Origin: Liolophura sinensis
Taxonomy: Eukaryota > Mollusca > Polyplacophora > Chitonida > Chitonidae
DNA length: 64,000 bases
NCBI RefSeq assembly: GCF_032854445.1
Contig: NC_088295.1
Location: 52,249,249-52,313,248 of the forward strand
Direction of reading: 5' to 3'
In this document: one piece after another, positions 54,801 through 64,000 of the stretch
How the letters are laid out: each line of letters opens with the position of its first letter
Position numbering within the stretch: the stretch's first letter is position 1
Notes under the pieces: model-generated
What the model was told of the DNA's origin: nothing
The model's database searches: none
What the model saw: only the letters and a program-made list of their open reading frames with translations
Position numbers and translations under genes: made by a program

Positions 54801-57716
54801 TACATTCCTCTAATTTCATGTTATTGTTGCCGTGATTGCAATAAGCGACTGTGCTTCCTTCTGTAGCCGGGCATGACGCTCACTCAAAATAAGCTGCCTT
54901 CTACCATTATGTGGTTAACAGTTACGTTCACAGTAGGACCGAAAACCTGTCCCTGAGTCGGGGATTTTCGGGGACCATAACTCGTTTTCAGTTGTATACA
55001 GTCAGATTTCGGGCAGGAATTCAGCATTACGTTTACCAAATTTAATTTCAACGAGAAATGTACCAGAAGATTTTATCTTTCAGCTATCATTAAGTAGCCA
55101 CTTTTCGGTACCAGCTGAAAGTAAGCTAACTTTGCGAAGACAAACATCAAGTTAGCGGTATCAAATGAGGTTGAGCAATTTTATTCCAAATATCGCCTTT
55201 TACATACAAGTCATATGTAGTTTGCTCATTTCAACTTCAGCGATCAGCTCTTCAACCCACATGTTGCCCGATGCCATATCTTGGATGAAGATATTATAGG
55301 TTAACATTGTCGATGCTGACAATTGCAAAAACCCTTCACGATTTTTCCCCGAACCGAAAAGTGGGTCTAGGAGCCATCTGTCCGAATTCGTTATCGGTCA
55401 CGAAATCGGCCACGTTGCAACGGCTATGCGTTTTAACTCTATTTTCCTAAGTTATTCGGACGAAATTCGCCGATCTCCGGATTGGATAAGAATTATACCA
55501 GGGCCATTCTCCTTTGTCTCCTGGCACACCGCTTCCTTCAACTGTAAACTAGCCGTCATCGGATAAAAGAGAACTTTTCTAGAGTATAGGGTTACACATC
55601 AATGAAACAAATAGAAAACAAACTTTTTGAACGGTAACAAAACACGCCATATTATTGGACAAAAATATTGAAAAAGTATACATTAATCTGAGTAATGTGG
55701 CTGGTTTTATACATTTTTCTCCCCAACAATCGGTAGTATCGGCCGAATTTCGTCATACACCTTTCTCGAGATGTCAGAGCTTCGCTATTTGACTGAGTGT
55801 CAGTGTCAAAAGAGTGACAAAAAGCATATTTAATTTCTCGAAAATGTTAGATGTTCCTCCAAATGGGATTTAAAACAGGTCTTCGAAGAACCCCTGGAGT
55901 TAATTTTTTCCAGTTTCGAGACTATTTGAGGAAAGCGTGCAAGATGTGTCTGCTCCCGCCATCTTATACAGCTGAAGCCGCATAAGAAATAAGAGTTGAA
56001 TTTTAACAAGGCCACCTGCAAACAGTAGTTGTACAATACTATTAACTGAACTGAAAACTGATAGCAAATGCCTGTACCCTAACGCCGACGTCCACATCGT
56101 ACTTGTAGATGAATTTATACGTACACGCATATATTATAGGTATGAATTTAGAATCCCCTTTGGAATAGAAAAATGCTCTATGTCTTAATAATTTTTGTAT
56201 TCTTGCATAAACCAGAGTTCTACTGTTAGACTAAGTATTCCCGTGGCCTGGTTCCTTTGCATTGTTTCTGTGTTTTTTTTTTATGTTAAATATAATGGCA
56301 ACACAGCAGTTTTGAATAACTCTAGACCAGTGACGTCTAATAAATTGCATTTAACATCACTGCATTTTTTAAAACCTAATTCTACTTAACTCATGGTGCT
56401 AGGTGGGCATGTAAATTGCTACTATTTATGCATTTACACCGAACAGTTGACATGAAACCCTGACTGAGGTAAATTGACAAGAGGCCGGTTACGAGTGGCC
56501 ATTTGCCAGCTATCACATTGTCGTCGCTGCTCTGGTGTTTCTGTCTATGCTGTACGTCTTAATTAAATGATATTTATTGTGAAGTGGACAGTAGTGAAAT
56601 CTTAAGATAAACACACGAAATGTACAGTGTAACAAAGGATAAACCTGCAGCTTACCAGACGGTATTGAGGGTGCGGTTGGAAATGTATGGGCAAAGATCA
56701 AATTCAGCGTCTGAAAACTCGGAATCTAAAGTCTCGCCAGATATGTCAGTGTCATAAATAGGAACTTCAACGTCATACACTACGGGTTCAGATTGATACA
56801 GCAGTATATTTGCTTCTGTGTGGCAAGAATGAATCTCGAAAATGACTTCAACGAATTGCGAGGTTATTTAGACCATCTACACTTGAATCAGTCATTTAGA
56901 ACGCCACTTTGCGCACCGGGCGGTTCGTTGGAGATTGGCAAGGGCAGTAAATCTATTGTTTTTGGTGGATTTAAGATCAGTATTAGGTTCCTTAAAAGCC
57001 CTTCCGGTAACACACTGTTTAAGAAGCCTCTTTATAAGTAGCTAAATCTGGATACTAATCATTTCACAGAAGCCTGATGGTTTGACAAAATAATAATAAT
57101 AAGGTCTATTCTTAACAAAAGATCGTTGACTTGAGAAAAATGCTTAAGTCCTTGTTAAATCATGGGTTTGGTTCTTTCAGGTGGAGTATTTGTGATAATG
57201 TTACTCCTGGCTAGCCTCAACAGCTGTTGTAACCCATGGATATATCTCGTCTTCAGCGGTGGCCTCCTTAAGTCATCTCTGCCGTGCTTCAGTCAGCACG
57301 CTGTACATTATAATGGAGCAAAGCGACCAAAAGTCAAAGTAAGATTTCCCTTGAAGGAAATTCCCATACAGACTGTCTACTTCCGTTCTATGCGCAAGTC
57401 ACCATGGGAGCGGAAGTGCCCACAGGACAGAGGGTACATGTGTGCAGGAACCTGTGCCCTCACGTACGACACGCAGTTCTCAGACATTCTCACTCCATGG
57501 GGTACCCGGACACGATGCGTTCCAAAGAAGCACTATCTGAATCACGCAGACCACAGGCCACTAGCAGAAACAGACAAAAGGCGAGCTTGTGGGAACATGG
57601 AAACGTGGCTGTATCAAACCAAGATATGGTGTGCTCATTTGATCAAGGAGAGGAATGTCGGACTGGTCCTGCGGAGAGACAGACCGTGTAAAATATATCT
57701 GAAAATTTCGTGTTGA
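47954..57716 (+). CDS. Vasopressin/oxytocin-type (conopressin-like) G protein-coupled receptor
   Basis: Two coding exons, 47954-48893 and 57181-57716, join in phase 1 (A|GT gives Ser314) to give 491 aa. Features in order: N-glycosylation site N4-S-T, TM1 with GNGLV, DITYRF after TM2, Cys92 and Cys171 as the usual disulphide, DRY at 116-118, CWSP in TM6 (293-296), and NPWIY in TM7 (331-335) within SLNSCCNPWIY, a hallmark of this family. Residues that line the hormone pocket in vertebrate V1/OT receptors are present: Gln76, Lys96, Gln99, Gln153 and Gln301. Expected role: plasma-membrane neuropeptide receptor, probably Gq-coupled. The intron falls in ECL3 before TM7, as in vertebrate AVPR/OXTR genes. 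The C-tail (about 155 aa) is long; a GTAAGA at 57339 could be a donor, so the last part is less certain. Which paralogue it is cannot be decided here. Confidence 0.92.
49213..49486 (-). mobile_element. Full-length SINE in receptor intron
   Basis: On +, tail ATTTATTTGATTGGTGTTTT, then the body, then GCGCTAGCGCGCTAATCAAC and TGAGCCACGGAGG (head, minus strand). Short CTGAATA repeats flank it (about 49202 and 49491), possibly a decayed target duplication. Confidence 0.92.
49600..52350. other. Receptor intron sequence without recognised gene
   Basis: Apart from a G-rich run near 50361-50390, I see no coding region or defined repeat. Open frames (for example 51073-51393) are unassigned. Confidence 0.5.
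50361..50390 (+). repeat. G-rich tract (GGGGTGGGGGGTGGG)
   Basis: Four or more G runs with short spacers fit a G-quadruplex pattern on the sense strand of the receptor intron. Confidence 0.65.
52364..52985. repeat. 88-89-bp tandem repeat, about 7 copies, receptor intron
   Basis: Unit markers GCAGAATTTTCCT(T/C)GGAGTG, TTTGTAAGTTTTTCAGATGG and CAATTTGATTCACAAAGCTA repeat with period 88-89. Each unit carries a TTTTTCAG acceptor-like tract and a TTGTAAGTT donor-like site. Confidence 0.95.
53389..53634 (-). pseudogene. Possible transposase helix-turn-helix fragment
   Basis: The minus frame starts MVFSAADKDLIATCFTEKGW and continues RGAKIVKNQ, resembling the N-terminal helix-turn-helix found before some mariner-like transposases (F..EDK.LI....EKGW.A.K..K). 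The rest is not recognisable. Weak assignment. Confidence 0.3.
54044..54330 (-). mobile_element. Second tRNA-like SINE family, copy in receptor intron
   Basis: GTATGTTGGGGTTTAACGTA and CAGTCATATGACGACGAGAA mark the 3' end (minus strand). GGGCCAACCAGTCCTGTTTC and CTGCTGAGTGCCAAGCAATT match the body of the 36.4 kb copy. The head is lost. Confidence 0.7.
54400..55590. other. Receptor intron sequence without recognised features
   Basis: No gene or clear repeat seen. Confidence 0.5.
55600..57061 (+). mobile_element. Family A TIR transposon relic, copy 3
   Basis: Aligns through AATCTGAGTAATGTGGC, CCCTAACGCCGACGTCCACA, AGATATGTCAGTGTCAT and CTATTGTTTTTGGTGGATTT with copies 1 and 2. It ends at 57061 with AAATCTGGATACTAATCA, one mismatch from the copy 1 terminus. 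The 5' terminus is degraded. The THAP region (about 55850-55930) is heavily mutated. It stops 119 bases before receptor exon 2. Confidence 0.7.
57181..57716 (+). CDS. Receptor exon 2 (TM7 and C-tail)
   Basis: Acceptor GGTTCTTTCAG, then GVFVIMLLLASLNSCCNPWI, YLVFSGGLL and a basic, Cys-containing tail to TGA at 57714-57716. The first 35 residues are firmly homologous; the tail is not recognisable. Confidence 0.92.
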
Positions 57717-58144
57717 AAACCGGACCATTACTACGTTGTTCCTCTTATGACTTCGACAAGAGGCCCAGTTCTGCCATTCTGCACGTAACAACAGTATGGT
57801 GAACACTGCTTCACCAGCCACTTTACTGTTCAGGGCAGAATTTTTATAAAATTGTACCATACCGAACAAAAACAGCTGCTAAAATTGGCGAATAGAAACA
57901 TCAGAGTCATCCATCGCTCCAGTCAGATAATGACAGATAAAATTGAAAACTCGCTGCTGGAGTAAAAATGTGCACCGTTTCTTAACACTTATTTTTCCTA
58001 GTATCCATCAGCGTCAAGTTTCTCAGTAACATATTGATGTATACCTAAAATGAAACTTTCAAGCCTTTCCTACAGATCAATACATGTTAAGTACCCAACA
58101 TGCCGAACTACATTCCAGATCCTCACCCTGATTGTCAAGTCACT
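57717..58144 (+). other. Receptor 3' flank
   Basis: No AATAAA or ATTAAA is visible before the satellite starts; only a TATAAA variant near 57845. No other feature. Confidence 0.45.
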
Positions 58145-61100
58145 ATGGCCACTTAACCATCACTTTCATTCTGCTCGGCACATGACTTCGGCAACAAGAC
58201 CATTACTTTCATTCTGCTCGTGACATCACTTTGGCAATCAGGGCGTTTACTCTCATTTTGCTGGGCTCATCACTTTGGCAATCAGGACTTTTACTCTCAT
58301 TCTGCTCGGCACATCGGTTTGGTAATCAAGGCCTTTACCCTCATTTTGCTCATCCTATCACTTTGGCAATCAGGGAGTTTACTCTCATTGTGCTCATCCT
58401 ATCACTTTGGCAATCAGGGAGTTTACTCTCATTGTGGTCATCCTATCACTTTGGCAATCAGGGAGTTTACCCTCATTGTGCTCATCCTATCACTTTGGCA
58501 ATCAGTGAGTTTACTCTCATTGTGCTCATCCTATCACTTTGGCAATCAGGGAGTTTACTCTCATTGTACTCGGCACATCACTGTCAATCAGAACTCTTAT
58601 TTTGCTCGGCTCATCACGCTGGTAATAATAGCCGTTACTTTCATTCCGCTCGCCACATCACTTTGACCAGGGCATTTACTCTCATTTTGCTCGGCTAATC
58701 ACTTTAGCAATCAGGGCCTTTACTCTCATTCTGCTCGGCACATCAGTTTGGTAATCAGGGCCTTTACTCTCATTCTCCTGGACACATCACTTTGGGAAGC
58801 AAGGCGTCTACTCTCATTCTGCTCGCCTCATCAATTTGTTAATCAGGGCCTTTCCTTTCATTTTGCTCGGCACATCACATTGAGAAACACATCGTCACTC
58901 TTATTCTGCTCGTCACATCACTTTGGCAACCAGACCATCACTCTCATTCTGCTCGTCACATCACTTTTTCAACTAGGACTCTTACTCTCATTCTGCTCGT
59001 CACATCCCTTTTGCAACTAGGACTCTTACTCTCATTCTGTTCGTCACATCCCTTTTGCAACTAGGACTCGTACTTTCATTCTGCTCGTCACATCACTTTT
59101 GCAACTAGGACTCTTACTTTCATTCTGCTCGTCACATCACTTTTGCAACTAGGCCCCTTACTCTCATTCTGCTCGTCACATCCCTTTTGCAACTAGGACT
59201 CTTACTTTCATTCTGCTCGTCACATCCCTTTTGCAACTAGGACTCTTACTTTCATTCTGCTCGTCACATCCCTTTTGCAACTAGGACTCTTACTTTCATT
59301 CTGTTCGTCACATCCCTTTTGCAACTGGGACTCTTACTTTCATTCTGCTCGTCACATCCCTTTTGCAACTAGGACCCTTAATCTCATTCTGCTCGTCACA
59401 TCACTTTTGCAACTAGGACCCTTAATCTCATTCTGCTCGTCATATCACTTTTGCAACTAGGACTCTTACTTTCATTCTGCTCGCCACATCACTTACTTTT
59501 GCAACTGGGACTTTTACTTCTAGTCTGCTCGTCACATCACTTTTGCAACTCGTACCCTTAATCTCATTCTCCTCGTCACATCACTTTTCCAACTATGGCC
59601 CTTACTCTCATTCTGCTCGTCACATCCCTTGTGCAACTGGGACCCTTACTCTTATTCTGCTCGGCACATCACTTTGGCAATCTGGGCCTTCTCATTTTGT
59701 TCGGCACATCACTTTTGCAACTAGGACTCTTACTCTCATTCTGCTAGCCACATCACTTTTGCAACTAGGACTCTTACTTTCATTCTGCTCGTCACATCAC
59801 TTTTGCAACTGGGACTTTTACTTCTAGTCTGCTCGTCACATCACTTTTGCAACTCGTACCCTTAATCTCATTCTCCTCGTCACATCACTTTTCCAACTAT
59901 GGCCCTTACTCTCATTCTGCTCGTCACATCCCTTGTGCAACTGGGACCCTTACTCTTATTCTGCTCGGCACATCACTTTGGCAATCTGGGCCTTCTCATT
60001 TTGTTCGGCACATCACTTTTGCAACTAGGACTCTTACTCTCATTCTGCTAGCCACATCACTTTTGCAACTAGGACTCTTACTTTCATTCTGCTCGTCACA
60101 TCACTTTTGCAACTGGGACTTTTACTTCTAGTCTGCTCGTCACATCACTTTTGCAACTCGTACCCTTAATCTCATTCTCCTCGTCACATCACTTTTCCAA
60201 CTATGGCCCTTACTCTCATTCTGCTCGTCACATCCCTTGTGCAACTGGGACCCTTACTTTTATTCTGCTCGGCACATCACTTTGGCAATCTGGGCCTTCT
60301 CATTTTGTTCGGCACATCACTTTTGCAACTAGGACTCGTACTTTCATTCTGCTCGTCACATCACTTTTGCAACTGGGACTTTTACTTCTAGTCTGCTCGT
60401 CACATCACTTTTGCAACTCGTACCCTTAATCTCATTCTCCTCGTCACATCACTTTTCCAACTATGGCCCTTACTCTCATTCTGCTCGTCACATCCCTTGT
60501 GCAACTGGGACCCTTACTCTTATTCTGCTCGGCACATCACTTTGGCAATCTGGGCCTTCTCATTTTGTTCGGCACATCACTTTGTGAATCAGGGCCCTTA
60601 CTCTCATTCTGCTCGTCACATCCCTTTTGCAAATAGGACCCTTACTATTATTCTGCTCGGCACATCACTTTGGCAATCAGGGCCTTTACTCTCATTCTGC
60701 TCGGTACATCACTTTGGTAATCAGGGCCTTTACTCTCATTCTGCTCGGTACATCACTTTGGTAATCAGGGCCTTTACTCTCATTCTGCTCGGTACATCAC
60801 TTTGGTAATCAGGGCCTTTACTCTCATTCTGCTCGGTACATCACTTTGGTAATCAGGGCCTTTACTCTCATTCTGCTCGGTACATCACTTTGGTAATCAG
60901 GGCCTTTTCTCTCATTTTCCTCGGCACATCAGTTTAGTATTCAGGGTCTTTACTCTCATTCTGCTCGGCACATCACTTTGGTAATCAGGGCCTATACTCT
61001 CCTTCTGTTCGGCATCACATGAACAGTCAAGGCGTTTACTCTCATACTGCTCGGCATTTCACTTTGGTTATAAGGGCCAGGCCCTTACTTTCATTCTGCT

Positions 61101-62145
61101 CGCCGAATCACTTTCGCAATGAAGGCCTTTACTTTCATTTTGCTCGGCACATCATTTTGGCAATCAGGGCCTTTCCTCTTATTCTGTTCGGAACATCACA
61201 ATAACAGGTCCTTTTCTCTCATTCTGCTTGGAACATCACTTTGGTAATTAGGGCGTTTACCTTCATTGTGCTGGGCACGTCACTTTGGTAACCAGGGCCT
61301 TTACTTTCATTCTGCTCGGTACATCACTTTAGTAATCAGGACCTTTTCTCTCATTTTCCTCGGCACATCACTTTAGTATTCAGGGTCTTTACTCTCATTC
61401 TGCTCTGCACATCACTTTGGCAATCAGGGCCTATACTCTCCTTCTATTCGGCATCACATGAACAGTCAAGGCGTTTACTCTCACACTGCTCGGCATTTCA
61501 CTTTGGTAATCAGGGCCTTTTCTCTCATTTTCCTCGGCACATCACTTTAGTATTCAGGGTCTTTACTCTCATTCTGCTCTGCACATCACTTTGGCAATCA
61601 GGGCCTATACTCTCCTTCTATTCGGCATCACATGAACAGTCAAGGCGTTTACTCTCACACTGCTCGGTACATCACTTTGGTAATCAGGGCCTTTTCTCTC
61701 ATTTTCCTCGGCACATCACTTCAGGGTCTTTACTCTTATTCTGCTCGGCTCATCACTTTTGCAACGAGGGCATTTAATCTCTTTCTGCTCGGTACATCAC
61801 TTTGGTAATGAGGGTCTTTAATCTTATTCTGCTCAGCACCTCACTTTGGTAATAAGTGCCTTTCCTTTCATTCTGCTCGGCACATCACTTTACCAACAAG
61901 ACCATTACTCTCATTCTACTTTTATTGTGCTCGGCATATCACTTTGATAAACCTTAACTCTCATTTTTTTTCGCACATTACATTAATAATTAGGGTCTTT
62001 ACTCTCATTCTGCTCGGCATATCACTTTGGCCTTTACTTTCATTCTGTCGGCACATCACTTTTGCGATCTTATTCCGCTATTCACATCCATTTTTCAACT
62101 ACGACCAGTACTCTTACTCTGATCGTCACATCACTCTGGCAACCA
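58145..62145. repeat. 44-bp satellite array, about 90 units
   Basis: Unit: TTTACTCTCATTCTGCTCGG, then TACATCACTTTGGTAATCAG and GGCC (44 bp). Roughly 4 kb of head-to-tail units diverge toward both edges. Sub-domains differ: GGCAATCAGGGAG-type at 58.35-58.56 kb, TTGCAACTAGGAC-type at 58.97-60.5 kb, GGTAATCAGGGCC-type at 60.6-60.9 kb. Long open frames here are a by-product of the repeat. Confidence 0.97.
59541..60540. repeat. 304-bp higher-order repeat inside the satellite
   Basis: The marker TTTTGCAACTCGTACCCTTA occurs at 59541, 59845, 60149 and 60409: two steps of exactly 304 bp and one of 260 bp, i.e. one 44-bp unit fewer. Copies are near identical. A second higher-order unit of about 174 bp is marked by CATGAACAGTCAAGGCG at 61457 and 61631, with an earlier copy near 61017. 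Confidence 0.93.
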
Positions 62146-62163
62146 GGAGTTGTGACTGGTGTA

Positions 62164-62224
62164 CTGACTGTGACAACATGTGACAACATGTGACAGCATG
62201 TGACAACATGTGACAACATGTGAC
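62164..62224. repeat. 11-bp tandem repeat, about 5 copies
   Basis: GTGACAACATG is repeated five times with one AGC variant, right after the satellite edge. Confidence 0.92.
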
Positions 62225-62229
62225 CCTTC

Positions 62230-64000
62230 GTCGTTACGCTTTACGTGTATTTAGGGAATTATGTACGTAAGTATTTTTTTATTCTTCCTTGTCTTATTTG
62301 GATAAACATCAACACGACTACTCTCCATAATTTGGGTAAAAAAAAAAACAGAACAAGTCAATATATAAGGAGCTGCAATTATGATCCCGTTTGACAAAGT
62401 ATTGTTCAAGAAATATGACTGTTGTAGAATCGATGTAATGAATCAAGTGTGAAAAGGTAAGAATTTACTCTTGAAATGTTCCATTAAACAACTTGATGTA
62501 GGCGTAAGAACAGTCTGCTTAGGTGAAGTGTTGTGATGGAAAGATTGAAGTACTTGTGATAATATCGTCTTGTGATTCAATAAAAGGTTGGTTGATATTC
62601 ATTTTGCCACAACGTCTGAACGACATTTCGTATACTACGAATGGCAACGGTGCCGTTGTGTCGATTTACAGACACAGCTATGTCGTTCAAATAATACTGG
62701 GATAACGAACAGCTCCTGTATATGGCGTCGCCATGATATATGTGCAACATTGCCACGGTGGTGTTAAGCGTTTCTGCTTCTGTTGAAGAGAATACGTACG
62801 TTGTGGAGGACATCATGCCTCTGTTGATTCCAGAAACACAGCAATCTGGGGCAGCAGCTGGTGGTGTCTTATGTATCAAACGGGCAATCTGTTCACGTTC
62901 GTGATGGGTGTCCAGTTGTTGACAGAAGACATTTCATCCATAAACACGGAACAAGTTGTTGTGGAATCTCTTAGTCATCGGTATCTGTCACTGGTTTTTG
63001 TGTGGGTCTTTGATTGAACACCAATATTTATGGAACCGTGTTCCTGGGCGACATACACGGAGTTAGTGACAGCTTGTCCACGCGTGATTCACTACATCCC
63101 GCCTTCCTAAACCTAGAAGACATTTGTTCTTTACAGTTGCCCAGTTATTCGTATGTTCACTGTTATTATATAAAGTTAAGGGTTTGTCAAGATTTTGCTC
63201 TTTCGCCGTGCTATATATCATCTGCGCCAAGTCGTTGGGCTTTATTATTATATATATATATTTCATCTCTTATGAAATGCGTTGAGTTTGGAGCAAACAA
63301 ATACTCACTGACAAATGACACTTTGTTGTCAGGTTGTGGCCAAAGCTAGTCTTCGGTTATCTGCAATAAATATACTGGGCATGATCTGGAGTGATTCCGT
63401 GTCACCGAGAGAACGCAATATACTTATTATCTAATGATAGTAGTTCAAATCTTGTTACTGGCCCCACAGTAAACAATCCGTAAAACAATCAGTAAACAAT
63501 AATTTGTATAAAATAATAACTCCATATATTCACAGTTCCTCCTAGAATGGCTAAACAAAATTATTTCAGCTTAGAAAAGTGTATTTTTTGTATTCAAGAA
63601 ATCCGAGTGGATAAGCTGTGACATGTGAACAGTAATTCCATTTGAGTCAAATGTTACAAGTCTACTGAAACAAAGCACGTTCATATTTCATTCAACCAGT
63701 CGCTTATATGATAAGAAGTTCCGACAAATTGTATCGCGTAAACGAGGACCAGAACGAAGATGTATGCGAGGCCATTAGTTTCTTAAGGTATTTAACCTTA
63801 CCCAACCATGCGGTTATCTACAAAGGTTTCATAGGAGAGTGAAAGGATCTCTTCTTTCCATGTTCAAAGGCATTCATTCTTTTCGGCAAATTCACATTCT
63901 AGTGGTCAAACGGTGGTCTCCAACCTTTAAGAAATAAGAGGTATTCGACTTTCGCGGAAATCTCGGGAGATTTTTGTCAGTAGGGAAAACGTGTCACTTA
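62230..64000. other. No recognisable gene
   Basis: Unassigned short open frames only (62577-62879 on -, 63014-63349 on +). Apart from the 62.6 kb palindrome and an (AT)n run near 63247, no structure is seen. Confidence 0.5.
62617..62689. repeat. Compact multi-hairpin (cloverleaf-like) palindrome
   Basis: The outer 10-bp stem TGAACGACAT (62617-62626) pairs perfectly with ATGTCGTTCA (62680-62689). Inside are TTCGTA-TAC-TACGAA (62627-62641), CAACG-GTGC-CGTTG (62645-62658) and TGTC...GACA (62659-62674). It lacks tRNA sequence signatures. Confidence 0.7.

Noticed and set aside
58145-62145. CRISPR-like array
   Set aside because: Units are contiguous 44-bp satellite repeats with no unique spacers, in an animal genome.
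58220-62183. Many 60-155 codon open frames in the satellite (LILLVTSLLQLG-type)
   Set aside because: They are translations of the 44-bp unit; every third unit restores the frame. No start, splice or domain evidence.
62577-62879. 100-codon minus-strand frame as a transposase C-terminus
   Set aside because: A few words looked like the end of a DDE transposase, but no catalytic motif or consistent alignment could be made.

Overview
This 64 kb window is animal genomic DNA: AT-rich, with spliced genes, long introns full of minisatellites, and many copies of a tRNA-derived SINE of the type common in molluscs. A vasopressin/oxytocin-type (conopressin-like) receptor also fits a lophotrochozoan, most likely a mollusc; the species cannot be named from the sequence. 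Three protein-coding genes are well supported.

(1) Positions 1-2115 (+) hold the last coding exon of a SHANK postsynaptic/cell-cortex scaffold: a proline-rich region with four PPxxF (Homer-type) motifs, a Ser/Thr patch and a C-terminal SAM domain. A long presumptive 3' UTR or flank follows to about 7.15 kb, carrying minisatellites and a SINE-disrupted TIR transposon. (2) Positions 12514-27593 (-) hold a complete eight-exon RABL2 small GTPase (225 aa), a ciliary/IFT regulator; all junctions were resolved by reading frame and GT-AG rules. SHANK and RABL2 lie tail to tail, the same relative orientation as human SHANK3 and RABL2B at 22q13.33, so this looks like old conserved microsynteny. RABL2 intron 5 holds an array grown from the end of exon 5 and its splice donor. 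(3) Positions 47954-57716 (+) hold a two-coding-exon receptor of the vasopressin/oxytocin/conopressin family, with its single coding intron at the ECL3 site just before TM7.

Positions 27.8-47.8 kb contain no gene I can support. They hold SINE copies (one with a clear 15-bp target duplication), a second tRNA-like SINE family, a broken LINE 3' end, THAP-type DNA transposon relics, a 51-bp minisatellite open on both strands, and an odd set of crossing inverted repeats at 31.8-32.0 kb. Downstream of the receptor, 58.15-62.15 kb is a 44-bp satellite array with higher-order repeats of 304 bp and about 175 bp. The last 1.8 kb has no recognisable gene.

I found no CRISPR array, no operon-like structure and no clear sign of a wholly new system. 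The strongest unusual signals are the SHANK-RABL2 linkage, the splice-donor-derived minisatellite inside RABL2, the crossing inverted repeats, and the presence/absence structure of the THAP elements.
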